Notes under the pieces: model-generated
Databases searched by the model: none
Told to the model about the DNA's origin: nothing
Seen by the model: only the letters and a program-made list of their open reading frames with translations
Source: Candidatus Zhuqueibacterota bacterium
GTDB lineage: Bacteria; Zhuqueibacterota; QNDG01
Direction of reading: 5' to 3'
Assembly: GCA_003645915.1 (NCBI GenBank)
Contig: QNDG01000158.1
Span: 1-5,280, forward strand
Length of the DNA stretch: 5,280 bases
Translations under genes and position numbers: made by a program
Shown here: in pieces, positions 1 through 5,280 of the stretch
How the letters are laid out: every line of letters begins with the position of its first letter
How positions within the stretch are numbered: position 1 is the stretch's first letter

Positions 1-1553
1 ATCCCTTTTCCGGAGAAGAAGTATTTAATAAGAATTTTCCTGCAGATTTTATCGCGGAGGGAGTTGATCAGACAAGAGGATGGTTTTACTCACTACTTGC
101 CATATCAACATTAATAACAGGTAAATCATCTTATAAAAACTGTCTGTCAATTGAACTGATCCTTGATAAAGATGGCCAAAAAATGTCAAAATCAAAAGGT
201 AACACTGTTAATCCTTTTGATATATTTGACACTGAAGGTGCAGATGCTCTTCGATGGTACCTTTTTACAGTGAGCCCTCCGTGGGTTCCAACTAAATTTG
301 ACAGAGAAGGTGTTAAAGAAGTATTCAGAAAGTTCCTTGGGACATTGACAAATACTTATTCGTTTTTTGTGATGTATGCCAATGTCGATAATTTTAAGCC
401 TGGTGAGAAACATATTCCAATTGAGCAAAGACCGGAGATAGACAGATGGCTTATTTCTTCTAGAAATTCTCTTGTAAAAAAAGTTAACGAGCTACTGCAG
501 AGATTTGATGTCACCAGAGCTGCAAGACTTATTCAGAATTTTGTAATTGATGAGCTCTCCAACTGGTATGTCCGAAGAAACAGAAGACGGTTCTGGAAGT
601 CTGAAATGGGGGATGATAAATTTGCAGCCTTCGAAACTCTGTACGAGACATTATTAACTGTTTCGCAGCTCACAGCACCGTTTATTCCTTTTATATCCGA
701 AGAGATTTACAGGAATCTGACTGGAACCAGAGAGAACTTCCCAGAGAGTGTACATCTTGCAAAATATCCTGATCCTGATAATGATGAGTATAAGTTTAAT
801 GATTTGGAACTGGAATCAAGGATGGGACTTGCCAAACAGATTGTTGTTATGTGCAGATCTGCACGTAATGATGCAAAAATAAAGGTAAGACAGCCTCTTG
901 AGAAGGTTTATATATATGTCCAGGGTGATAAGGAGAAAAAAAGTATTGAAATGCTTAAAGATCTTATTCTTGAAGAGATAAATGTCAAGGATATAGAACT
1001 TGTTGATTCAACTGAATCCCTTCTTACTAAGAGAGCTCTGCCTGTTTTCAGTAAATTAGGGCCTGTTTTCGGAAAAGATGTTAACAAGGCAGCTGAAGAA
1101 ATCAGGAATTTGGAAGAAGAAAAGATCTCGGAAATCCTGAAAGGTGAAAAAGTTGAAATTAAAATCAATGACAATAAATTTTCCGTTTCATCAGATATGA
1201 TTGAAATTAAGTCAGAACCGAAGAACGATCTTGTTGTTCAGCAGGAAAATTATCTGACAGTTGCTTTATACACTCGTATTTCCGATCAATTAAAAGCAGA
1301 GGGATTTGCCAGAGAATTTGTAAACAGAGTTCAGAATATGAGAAAAGAGGCGGGTTATAATATTACGGACAGAATTGAAGTTTATTACAATGCAGATGAT
1401 TCAGTTGCAAAAATGATAGATCTTATGGAAAAATACATTAAGAAAGAGGTGCTTGCAACAGCAATTTTTAACCGTATTAATGATTCCGATCTGGAAAAAG
1501 AGATAAAAATCGAGAATTATTTAATCAATGTTGCTGTTAAATTAAGTAACTAA
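1..1553 (+). CDS. ileS: Isoleucyl-tRNA synthetase, class 2 (eukaryotic-like), C-terminal 516 residues; 5' end outside window
   Basis: Cytoplasmic class I aminoacyl-tRNA synthetase that charges tRNA-Ile with isoleucine using ATP. The reading frame is open from base 3, so the gene starts upstream of the window; the ATG at 183 is an internal Met in the KMSKS motif, not the start. Seen in the fragment (numbered from base 3): a PADFIAEGVDQTRGWFYSLL block near residues 13-32, the ATP-binding KMSKS loop at 60-64 followed by KGN, the helical anticodon-binding region with DRWL (147-150) and NWYVRRNRRRFW (187-198), and RSARNDAKIKVRQPL near 285-299. The last ~200 residues resemble the C-terminal extension (DUF5915 type) of eukaryotic-like bacterial IleRS. 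No CxxC pair is present, so the C-terminal zinc finger of class 1 bacterial IleRS is absent. It ends in TAA, 47 bases before the next gene, and is probably first or early in the operon. Confidence 0.97.
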   Translation, partial: PFSGEEVFNKNFPADFIAEGVDQTRGWFYSLLAISTLITGKSSYKNCLSIELILDKDGQKMSKSKGNTVNPFDIFDTEGADALRWYLFTVSPPWVPTKFDREGVKEVFRKFLGTLTNTYSFFVMYANVDNFKPGEKHIPIEQRPEIDRWLISSRNSLVKKVNELLQRFDVTRAARLIQNFVIDELSNWYVRRNRRRFWKSEMGDDKFAAFETLYETLLTVSQLTAPFIPFISEEIYRNLTGTRENFPESVHLAKYPDPDNDEYKFNDLELESRMGLAKQIVVMCRSARNDAKIKVRQPLEKVYIYVQGDKEKKSIEMLKDLILEEINVKDIELVDSTESLLTKRALPVFSKLGPVFGKDVNKAAEEIRNLEEEKISEILKGEKVEIKINDNKFSVSSDMIEIKSEPKNDLVVQQENYLTVALYTRISDQLKAEGFAREFVNRVQNMRKEAGYNITDRIEVYYNADDSVAKMIDLMEKYIKKEVLATAIFNRINDSDLEKEIKIENYLINVAVKLSN

Positions 1554-1586
1554 CGTATTACTTAAAGACATTGACTGGTATTAAGC

Positions 1587-1591
1587 GGGAG
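1587..1591 (+). promoter_or_regulatory. Ribosome binding site of the DksA/TraR-like gene
   Basis: GGGAG lies 9 bases before the ATG at 1601. It decides the start. A longer reading frame opening at the TTG at 1571 would contain this site, has no Shine-Dalgarno of its own, and adds ten residues not expected in the family. Confidence 0.7.
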
Positions 1592-1600
1592 ACAATTAGG

Positions 1601-1975
1601 ATGAACAAAAAGGATCTGGAATTTTTTAAAAAATTACTTCTTAAAAAAAGAGAAGAGATGATTGAACATATGGAATTTATAAAAGCCAATGAAATGAATT
1701 CAACGACAAAAGAAGCTTCTGGTGATCATTCGGCTTATTCCTTTCACATGGCGGATCAGGGTACTGATACAAGTGAGAGAGAAAAGAATTTTTTCTATGC
1801 TCAGCGTGACGGAAGGTATCTTTATCATCTTGATAAAGCTCTTGAGAGAATAACTGAAGGTACATACGGTTATTGCGAATCTTGTAAAAAACCTATAAGC
1901 AGGGAAAGATTGGAAGCTGTTCCTCATGCAAGACTGTGTATTGAATGTAAGAGCAAAGAAGAGGTTAACAAATAA
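1601..1975 (+). CDS. DksA/TraR-family zinc-finger protein, 124 aa
   Basis: Small cytoplasmic protein of the DksA/TraR family. Characterised members bind the secondary channel of RNA polymerase and adjust transcription initiation, often together with ppGpp. Seen: a charged, Lys/Glu-rich N-terminal helix (residues 1-30), an ADQGTDTSERE segment (51-61) where the coiled-coil tip would lie, a second helix leading to LERITEGTYGYC, then a four-cysteine zinc finger, C92-x2-C95-x17-C113-x2-C116, with the family signature PISRERLEAVPHARLCIEC. The acidic residues D52 and D56 could correspond to the tip aspartates of E. coli DksA. However, their spacing differs (i, i+4 rather than i, i+3) and a Ser rather than Ala follows, so true DksA activity is not assured. 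At 124 residues it is shorter than E. coli DksA (151) and fits the smaller TraR/YocK-like proteins common beside lspA. The stop TAA shares its last A with the lspA start, which implies translational coupling. Confidence 0.9.
   Translation: MNKKDLEFFKKLLLKKREEMIEHMEFIKANEMNSTTKEASGDHSAYSFHMADQGTDTSEREKNFFYAQRDGRYLYHLDKALERITEGTYGYCESCKKPISRERLEAVPHARLCIECKSKEEVNK
1959..1964 (+). promoter_or_regulatory. Ribosome binding site of lspA
   Basis: AAGAGG lies inside the end of the preceding gene, 10 bases before the lspA ATG at 1975. It supports that start and the TAATG stop-start junction. Confidence 0.6.
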
Positions 1976-2460
1976 TGACAAAACAGCAAAAATCTTTATT
2001 GATCACTTTTTTTGTACTTTTTGCTATTATTTTATTTGATCAATATACCAAATACCTAATAAAAACTTCTATGAATATCGGTCAATCTATTAAGATTATT
2101 GGTAATTTCATCCGTTTTACGTATGTTGAGAATACTGGTATAGCGTTCGGAATTCATCTTAATAATACGTATCTATTTACAGGGTTATCACTTCTTGCAA
2201 GTACAATTCTTGCTATTTATCTCTATAAAAACAGAGAAGAACATATGTTTTTGAAGGTAAGTCTTGCAATGATTCTTGGCGGCGCTTTCGGAAATTTGAT
2301 AGACAGAATATTTTTTGGGAAAGTTGTTGATTTTCTTGATATAGGAATAGGGGGGCTTAGGTGGTGGATATTTAATGTGGCTGATTCCGCTGTTGTTGTA
2401 GGGATGTTCTTTTTGATTATTTATTTATACAGATGCGATAAATGCATCAAGAACGAATAG
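1975..2460 (+). CDS. lspA: Lipoprotein signal peptidase (signal peptidase II), 161 aa
   Basis: Inner-membrane aspartic peptidase that removes the signal peptide from diacylglyceryl-modified prolipoproteins, leaving the lipidated Cys at the N terminus. Family blocks appear in order: FDQYTK (residues 21-26, early conserved Asp D22), ENTGIAFG (52-59), GGAFGNLIDR (102-111) followed by VVDF (117-120), and FNVADS (133-138). From known structures of the family, the catalytic aspartate pair most likely corresponds to D119 and D137; D110 and N107 are also conserved. About four hydrophobic membrane segments are visible, near residues 8-25, 66-84, 94-110 and 133-152. The length is normal. The gene shares one base with the DksA/TraR-like gene and overlaps the RluD gene by 19 bases, so translation is probably coupled on both sides. 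It ends in TAG, and an in-frame TAA follows one codon later (2464-2466). Confidence 0.97.
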   Translation: MTKQQKSLLITFFVLFAIILFDQYTKYLIKTSMNIGQSIKIIGNFIRFTYVENTGIAFGIHLNNTYLFTGLSLLASTILAIYLYKNREEHMFLKVSLAMILGGAFGNLIDRIFFGKVVDFLDIGIGGLRWWIFNVADSAVVVGMFFLIIYLYRCDKCIKNE

Positions 2461-3419
2461 AAATAATTGTACCTGAAGGCAAAGAAAAGGAAAGAATAGA
2501 TATTTTTCTTTCCAGACATCTTGCAACTGTTACAAGAAGTCAGATAAAAAAACTTATAAAAGACGGGAATGTAACAGTTGACGGAAGATTTGTAAAACAA
2601 AATTTCATTATACGCCCTTTTAACAGGATAGAAGTTTTAATCCCCCGTAATTCGGCACCTCTGAATATTGAACCTGAAGAAATACCCCTTGAGATATTAT
2701 TTGAAGATAACTATTTAATTGTTGTAAATAAACCTGCCGGAATGGTTGTACATCCTGCATGCGGGCATACAAGCGGTACACTTGTAAATGCTTTACTCGG
2801 TTATAATAAAAAAATATCAGATGTGGGGGATAGTTTGAGACCAGGACTGGTTCACAGAATTGATAAAGATACTTCTGGAATTTTAGTTATTGCCAAAGAT
2901 AATTATACCCATTCACAACTTTCAGGTTTATTTGCACGAAAAGACATAGAAAGAGAGTATATTGCATTCCTGTGGGGAAATCTTAAGAAATCTGAAATTA
3001 CAATATCAACATTTATTAACCGAAGCAAAAAAGATCGAAAAAAAATGGCTGTAGCGTTAAACGGGAAAAATTCTGTAACTCATTTTTATGTTTCAGACAG
3101 GTATAAATTGGTAACAAAGGTAAAATGTATTCTCGAAACCGGTCGTACTCATCAGATTAGAGTACATGCAGCACATATAGGGCATCCGGTTGTTGGTGAT
3201 CATACGTATGGAGGAAGAGGGAGAAACCTTGCCGGATTAAACAGAGAATTAATGAACAAAGCAGTAAAAATACTGGAAATCATGGAAAGGCAGGCTTTAC
3301 ATGCTCATAAATTGGGTTTTATTCACCCTGTTACAAGGGAAAAAATGTCTTTTCAGGTAGATCTTCCATATGATATTAAAACTTTAAATGATTTTCTTGA
3401 GAACAATTTAAAATTTTAA
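2442..3419 (+). CDS. rluD: RluA/RluD-family 23S rRNA pseudouridine synthase, 325 aa
   Basis: Converts specific uridines of large-subunit rRNA to pseudouridine; E. coli RluD modifies helix 69 at positions 1911, 1915 and 1917. Seen: an N-terminal S4 RNA-binding domain (about residues 16-68, with RIDIFLSRHL and SQIKKLIKDGNVTVDG), then the catalytic domain with VVNKPAGMVVHP (94-105), the active-site block LVHRIDKDTSG (136-146, catalytic Asp D141), and the C-terminal GRTHQIRVHAAHIGHPVVGD motif (234-253). The length matches RluD (about 326), and the S4 domain separates it from the shorter RluA. The exact rRNA target cannot be read from the sequence. The ATG at 2442 lies inside lspA without a clear Shine-Dalgarno sequence. 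It is chosen because no later start leaves a complete S4 domain, and coupled re-initiation from lspA would explain the weak site. Confidence 0.94.
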   Translation: MHQERIEIIVPEGKEKERIDIFLSRHLATVTRSQIKKLIKDGNVTVDGRFVKQNFIIRPFNRIEVLIPRNSAPLNIEPEEIPLEILFEDNYLIVVNKPAGMVVHPACGHTSGTLVNALLGYNKKISDVGDSLRPGLVHRIDKDTSGILVIAKDNYTHSQLSGLFARKDIEREYIAFLWGNLKKSEITISTFINRSKKDRKKMAVALNGKNSVTHFYVSDRYKLVTKVKCILETGRTHQIRVHAAHIGHPVVGDHTYGGRGRNLAGLNRELMNKAVKILEIMERQALHAHKLGFIHPVTREKMSFQVDLPYDIKTLNDFLENNLKF

Positions 3420-3445
3420 TATCATTGAATAAATAATTTTCACAC

Positions 3446-3451
3446 AAGAGG
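3446..3451 (+). promoter_or_regulatory. Ribosome binding site of the Nif3-family gene
   Basis: AAGAGG lies 7 bases before the ATG at 3459. This well-placed site shows that translation is meant to start at 3459, upstream of the in-frame TAG at 3522-3524, and not at the internal ATG at 3690. Confidence 0.75.
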
Positions 3452-3458
3452 TTATATT

Positions 3459-4211
3459 ATGGATTTAAAAGAAATTTGCATGTATCTTGATGATATTCTG
3501 AAGATAAACGAAATAGATGATTAGAGTATTAATGGATTACAGGTAGAGAATAACGGGGTTGTAACAAAGGCGGCATGTGCAGTAGATGCTTCTGTAGAAA
3601 CTTTTGAAAAGGCCATTAATATAGGTGCGGATTTCATTTTAGTTCATCATGGTATTTTATGGAAGAATGATTTCAGGGTTACAGGTAATATGTATGAGAG
3701 AGTTAAAATGTTGGTTGATAATAACATTTCTCTTTATGCTGCACATCTTCCTCTTGATATACATCCTGTTTTTGGAAATAATAGTAGAATTAGTGACGTT
3801 CTAGGCTGGGAGTCAATTGAGGATTTTGGTAAATATCATGGGATGTTAATAGGAAAATTGTTTAGATTTAATAAACCAAAAAAAATAAACGAAATTGCAG
3901 AAGAAATAAAAACTAAAATTGGAGGGGAACCTGTTTTGTGGCCTTTTGGCAAAGCTGAAATTAAAAGTGTTGCCTACATAAGCGGAGGTGGAATAAGTAT
4001 GCTTAATCAGGCGATTGAAGCTGATATTGATTGTTTTATTACAGGGGAACCTGCACATTCGGCTTTTTGGCTTGCAAAAGAAGCAGGTATTAATGTTATT
4101 TTTGCAGGTCACTATTATACGGAAACATTGGGTGTAAAATCCATTGCAAAAGAGTTGAAAAATAAATTTAAAATTGATACTGAATTTATTGAACTCCCAA
4201 CAGGTTATTAA
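3459..4211 (+). pseudogene. Nif3/YbgI-family dinuclear metal protein, full length but interrupted by one in-frame TAG at codon 22
   Basis: The family (often labelled GTP cyclohydrolase 1 type 2) forms ring-shaped cytoplasmic proteins with a two-metal centre; its physiological reaction is unsettled. Reading through the TAG at 3522-3524 gives 250 codons, the usual length. Family landmarks line up with E. coli YbgI as I remember it: D-x-x-x-NGLQVE (residues 21-30, the stop taking the place of a Tyr), LVHHGILWK (61-69, metal-binding H63 and H64), HLPLDIHPVFGNN (96-108, D100), SGGG (175-178), ITGE (194-197) and GHYYTE (217-222, H218 and E222). No other stop or frameshift is present, so the lesion is a single codon. 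No in-frame ATG, GTG or TTG follows the TAG until the ATG at 3690 (codon 78). A product from there (173 aa) would lack both H63 and H64 and is unlikely to hold the metal centre. Causes could be a recent nonsense mutation, a base-call error, or amber readthrough. The gene lies 39 bases after the RluD gene and is last in the cluster. Confidence 0.85.
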
Positions 4212-4267
4212 TTATGGTTGTTATTTATTAGTAATCAGATGAAAAGATAAATTTAAGAAATATTATT

Positions 4268-4295
4268 AAAAAGGCCGTTATCAAACGGCCTTTTT
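4268..4295. terminator. Bidirectional Rho-independent terminator
   Basis: A perfect 12-bp inverted repeat (4268-4279 and 4284-4295) with a 4-base loop has a GGCCGTT core flanked by A5 on the left and T5 on the right, so each strand ends its hairpin in a T-run. It lies between convergent genes, 56 bases after the Nif3-family stop and 21 bases beyond the end of the minus-strand gene. It should terminate both transcripts. Confidence 0.92.
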
Positions 4296-4316
4296 AATTA
4301 GAAATTATCAGCCAGA

Positions 4317-5033
4317 TTAAAAACCTAAAGTAACACCAATTGTTATAATATTAATATCAGTTGTGGATCTTTTTGTATCATATACAACTTTTGTGCCGTC
4401 AAAGCTGATTGAACCTTCTTTTAAATATTCAGCCTCTCCGCCTTTTATGTAACGAAAATTAAGATTAACGTACACAGAAGAGAGGTCATTGTCTCCGTCG
4501 TAAGATTTACCGTAGTTACTGTTTTTATATACTCTGATTTTTAAACCTGCACCACCGCCGTAACAAAAAGTTATGTCGTTAAAATTATTGGAGCTTGCAA
4601 TTTCTTCAGAGTTGCTCGCATTCTCAATTCTTGTATCAGTTGTAAGATAGCTTAGACCGAAGATTCCTTCTCCATAGGGGACAATTTGACCGTCATTACC
4701 TTGAATGCGAATCAGGAAATTACCCATAATAATACTGTTGGTTGTTGTAACATCAACGAAAACGTCGGGAATAGTTGTACTGAAAGGTTCTCTTCTTGTT
4801 TCACTTCCGTAAATAATAAAGGAGGCTGATGCTCCGACAGAAAGGGGAGAATTTGCAAAACGATATAAAAAATCACCGGTAAAATCAAATCCGTTGTTTT
4901 GAACATTATCTTTGAATTCACCCTGGGGTAATCCCATACCAAGTCTGAGATCAACAGACATTGGGCTTTGTGAAAAAAGAGCAGTACTTAAAATTATGAC
5001 TATTGCTAAAGTAAAGAAAGTCATTTTTTTCAT
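4317..5033 (-). CDS. Secreted probable outer-membrane beta-barrel protein, 238 aa
   Basis: No specific function is recognised. The N terminus is a clear Sec signal peptide: MKKM, a hydrophobic core (about residues 5-19) and probable cleavage near LFS/QS at about residue 21. The mature part has many alternating polar and hydrophobic stretches typical of membrane beta-strands, such as SVDLRLGMGL, FDFTGDFLYRF, LSVGASASFIIYG and VYVNLNFRYI. It ends in INIITIGVTLGF, with the C-terminal Phe used for recognition by the BAM assembly machinery. Overall it resembles generic small outer-membrane beta-barrel families (OMP_b-brl/OmpW/OmpX-like size). The ATG at 5033 is chosen because AGGAG lies 7 bases upstream; a TTG one codon earlier is less likely. 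It is transcribed towards the shared terminator and follows another minus-strand gene by 66 bases, so co-transcription is possible. There is no lipobox Cys, so it is not a lipoprotein. Confidence 0.8.
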   Translation of the reverse strand: MKKMTFFTLAIVIILSTALFSQSPMSVDLRLGMGLPQGEFKDNVQNNGFDFTGDFLYRFANSPLSVGASASFIIYGSETRREPFSTTIPDVFVDVTTTNSIIMGNFLIRIQGNDGQIVPYGEGIFGLSYLTTDTRIENASNSEEIASSNNFNDITFCYGGGAGLKIRVYKNSNYGKSYDGDNDLSSVYVNLNFRYIKGGEAEYLKEGSISFDGTKVVYDTKRSTTDINIITIGVTLGF

Positions 5034-5040
5034 CAAAATA

Positions 5041-5045
5041 CTCCT
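5041..5045 (-). promoter_or_regulatory. Ribosome binding site of the beta-barrel protein gene
   Basis: On the minus strand AGGAG precedes the ATG at 5033 by 7 bases. The spacing favours this ATG over the TTG immediately before it, which would leave only 4 bases. Confidence 0.75.
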
Positions 5046-5099
5046 GTTTAAAGCAGTTATTTCTATAAATAATTTGAAAATTATTAGAAATATAATAAA

Positions 5100-5280
5100 T
5101 TACATTTTCTTGAAAGTTCTGACAACGTCAACAGTGCCAACAATACCTCCTTCAGCTTCTGTTGTAATGTTTAGGTCAAGTGTTAAAATGTCGCCGTTGA
5201 TCTGCCAATGCATTGTGACTGGCTCTTCTTCTTCAGGTATTGAGAATGTGACAGAATCACCTTTAATAACAAATGTTCCA
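5100..5280 (-). CDS. C-terminal 59 residues of an uncharacterised beta-rich, possibly lipocalin-like protein; 5' end outside window
   Basis: On the minus strand a frame is open from the window edge (first complete codon at 5279-5277) to a TAA at 5102-5100. It begins GTFVIKGDSVTFSI, continues with a Glu-rich turn and HWQINGDILTLDLN, and ends VVRTFKKM. The paired G-T-F-x-I-x-G-D and I-N-G-D-x-L-T-L motifs and the final short strand with Arg/Lys are what one sees at the end of small lipocalin-like domains of exported proteins. This is pattern recognition on a short piece only. The N terminus, and thus any signal peptide or lipobox, is not in the window. No terminator is visible in the 66 bases before the beta-barrel gene, so the two may share a transcript. 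Confidence 0.6.
   Translation of the reverse strand, partial: GTFVIKGDSVTFSIPEEEEPVTMHWQINGDILTLDLNITTEAEGGIVGTVDVVRTFKKM

Noticed and set aside
908..1174. Minus-strand reading frame of 88 codons inside ileS
   Set aside because: It is antisense to a strongly conserved gene, is low in complexity and resembles no protein family; a shadow frame.
1571..1599. TTGACT with an AATTAG 17 bases downstream as a promoter for the DksA/TraR-like gene
   Set aside because: The -10 match is poor, and transcription would begin at or after the start codon, losing the ribosome binding site.
1571..1600. Upstream TTG start adding ten residues to the DksA/TraR-like protein
   Set aside because: No Shine-Dalgarno sequence precedes it, and the good GGGAG at 1587-1591 points to the ATG at 1601, where family similarity begins.
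3532..3546. ATG just after the internal TAG as a re-initiation site in the Nif3-family gene
   Set aside because: It is in a different frame and meets a TAG after four codons.
3525..3570. Possible RNA hairpin after the TAG that could promote recoding (selenocysteine- or pyrrolysine-like element)
   Set aside because: Only very short pairings can be drawn (for example TTAC with GTAA). The codon is TAG rather than the TGA used for selenocysteine, and no supporting tRNA gene is in the window.
4712..4954. Second minus-strand reading frame inside the beta-barrel gene
   Set aside because: It lies in another frame of a gene that has a signal peptide, ribosome binding site and barrel-like pattern; it has none of these.
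5037..5099. Promoter for the beta-barrel gene in the AT-rich gap
   Set aside because: Many TATAAT-like strings occur by composition alone, and no convincing -35/-10 pair with proper spacing stands out.

Overview
This AT-rich window looks like ordinary bacterial chromosome from a Gram-negative (diderm) organism. The evidence is lipoprotein signal peptidase, a secreted beta-barrel-like protein ending in Phe, and Shine-Dalgarno-led genes. A eukaryotic-like (class 2) isoleucyl-tRNA synthetase next to a DksA/TraR-type zinc-finger gene and lspA recalls Bacteroidota, Ignavibacteriota and related FCB lineages. That placement rests on remembered gene order and is only an inference. I see no mobile element, CRISPR array, tRNA or rRNA.

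Layout: bases 1-4211 hold a tightly packed plus-strand cluster. In order these are the 3' part of ileS, a small DksA/TraR-like regulator, lspA (sharing one base with the gene before), an RluD-type pseudouridine synthase (overlapping lspA by 19 bases), and a Nif3/YbgI-family gene. All gaps are under 50 bases and no internal terminator is visible, so one operon is plausible. A perfect 12-bp hairpin with T-runs on both strands (4268-4295) separates this cluster from two minus-strand genes. These are a secreted probable outer-membrane beta-barrel protein (5033-4317) and, upstream of it, the C-terminal 59 residues of an uncharacterised beta-rich, lipocalin-like protein running off the window's right edge. 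No gene-free stretch exceeds about 110 bases.

The operon combines translation functions (isoleucine charging, rRNA pseudouridylation, probably transcription control by the DksA-like protein) with lipoprotein maturation, a common housekeeping grouping.

The main anomaly is a single in-frame TAG at codon 22 of the Nif3 gene. It lies inside the conserved D-x-x-x-N-G-L-Q-V-E block of an otherwise intact, normal-length reading frame. A nonsense mutation or base-call error is the simplest explanation, and amber readthrough is the interesting alternative. I found no convincing evidence of an undescribed system.
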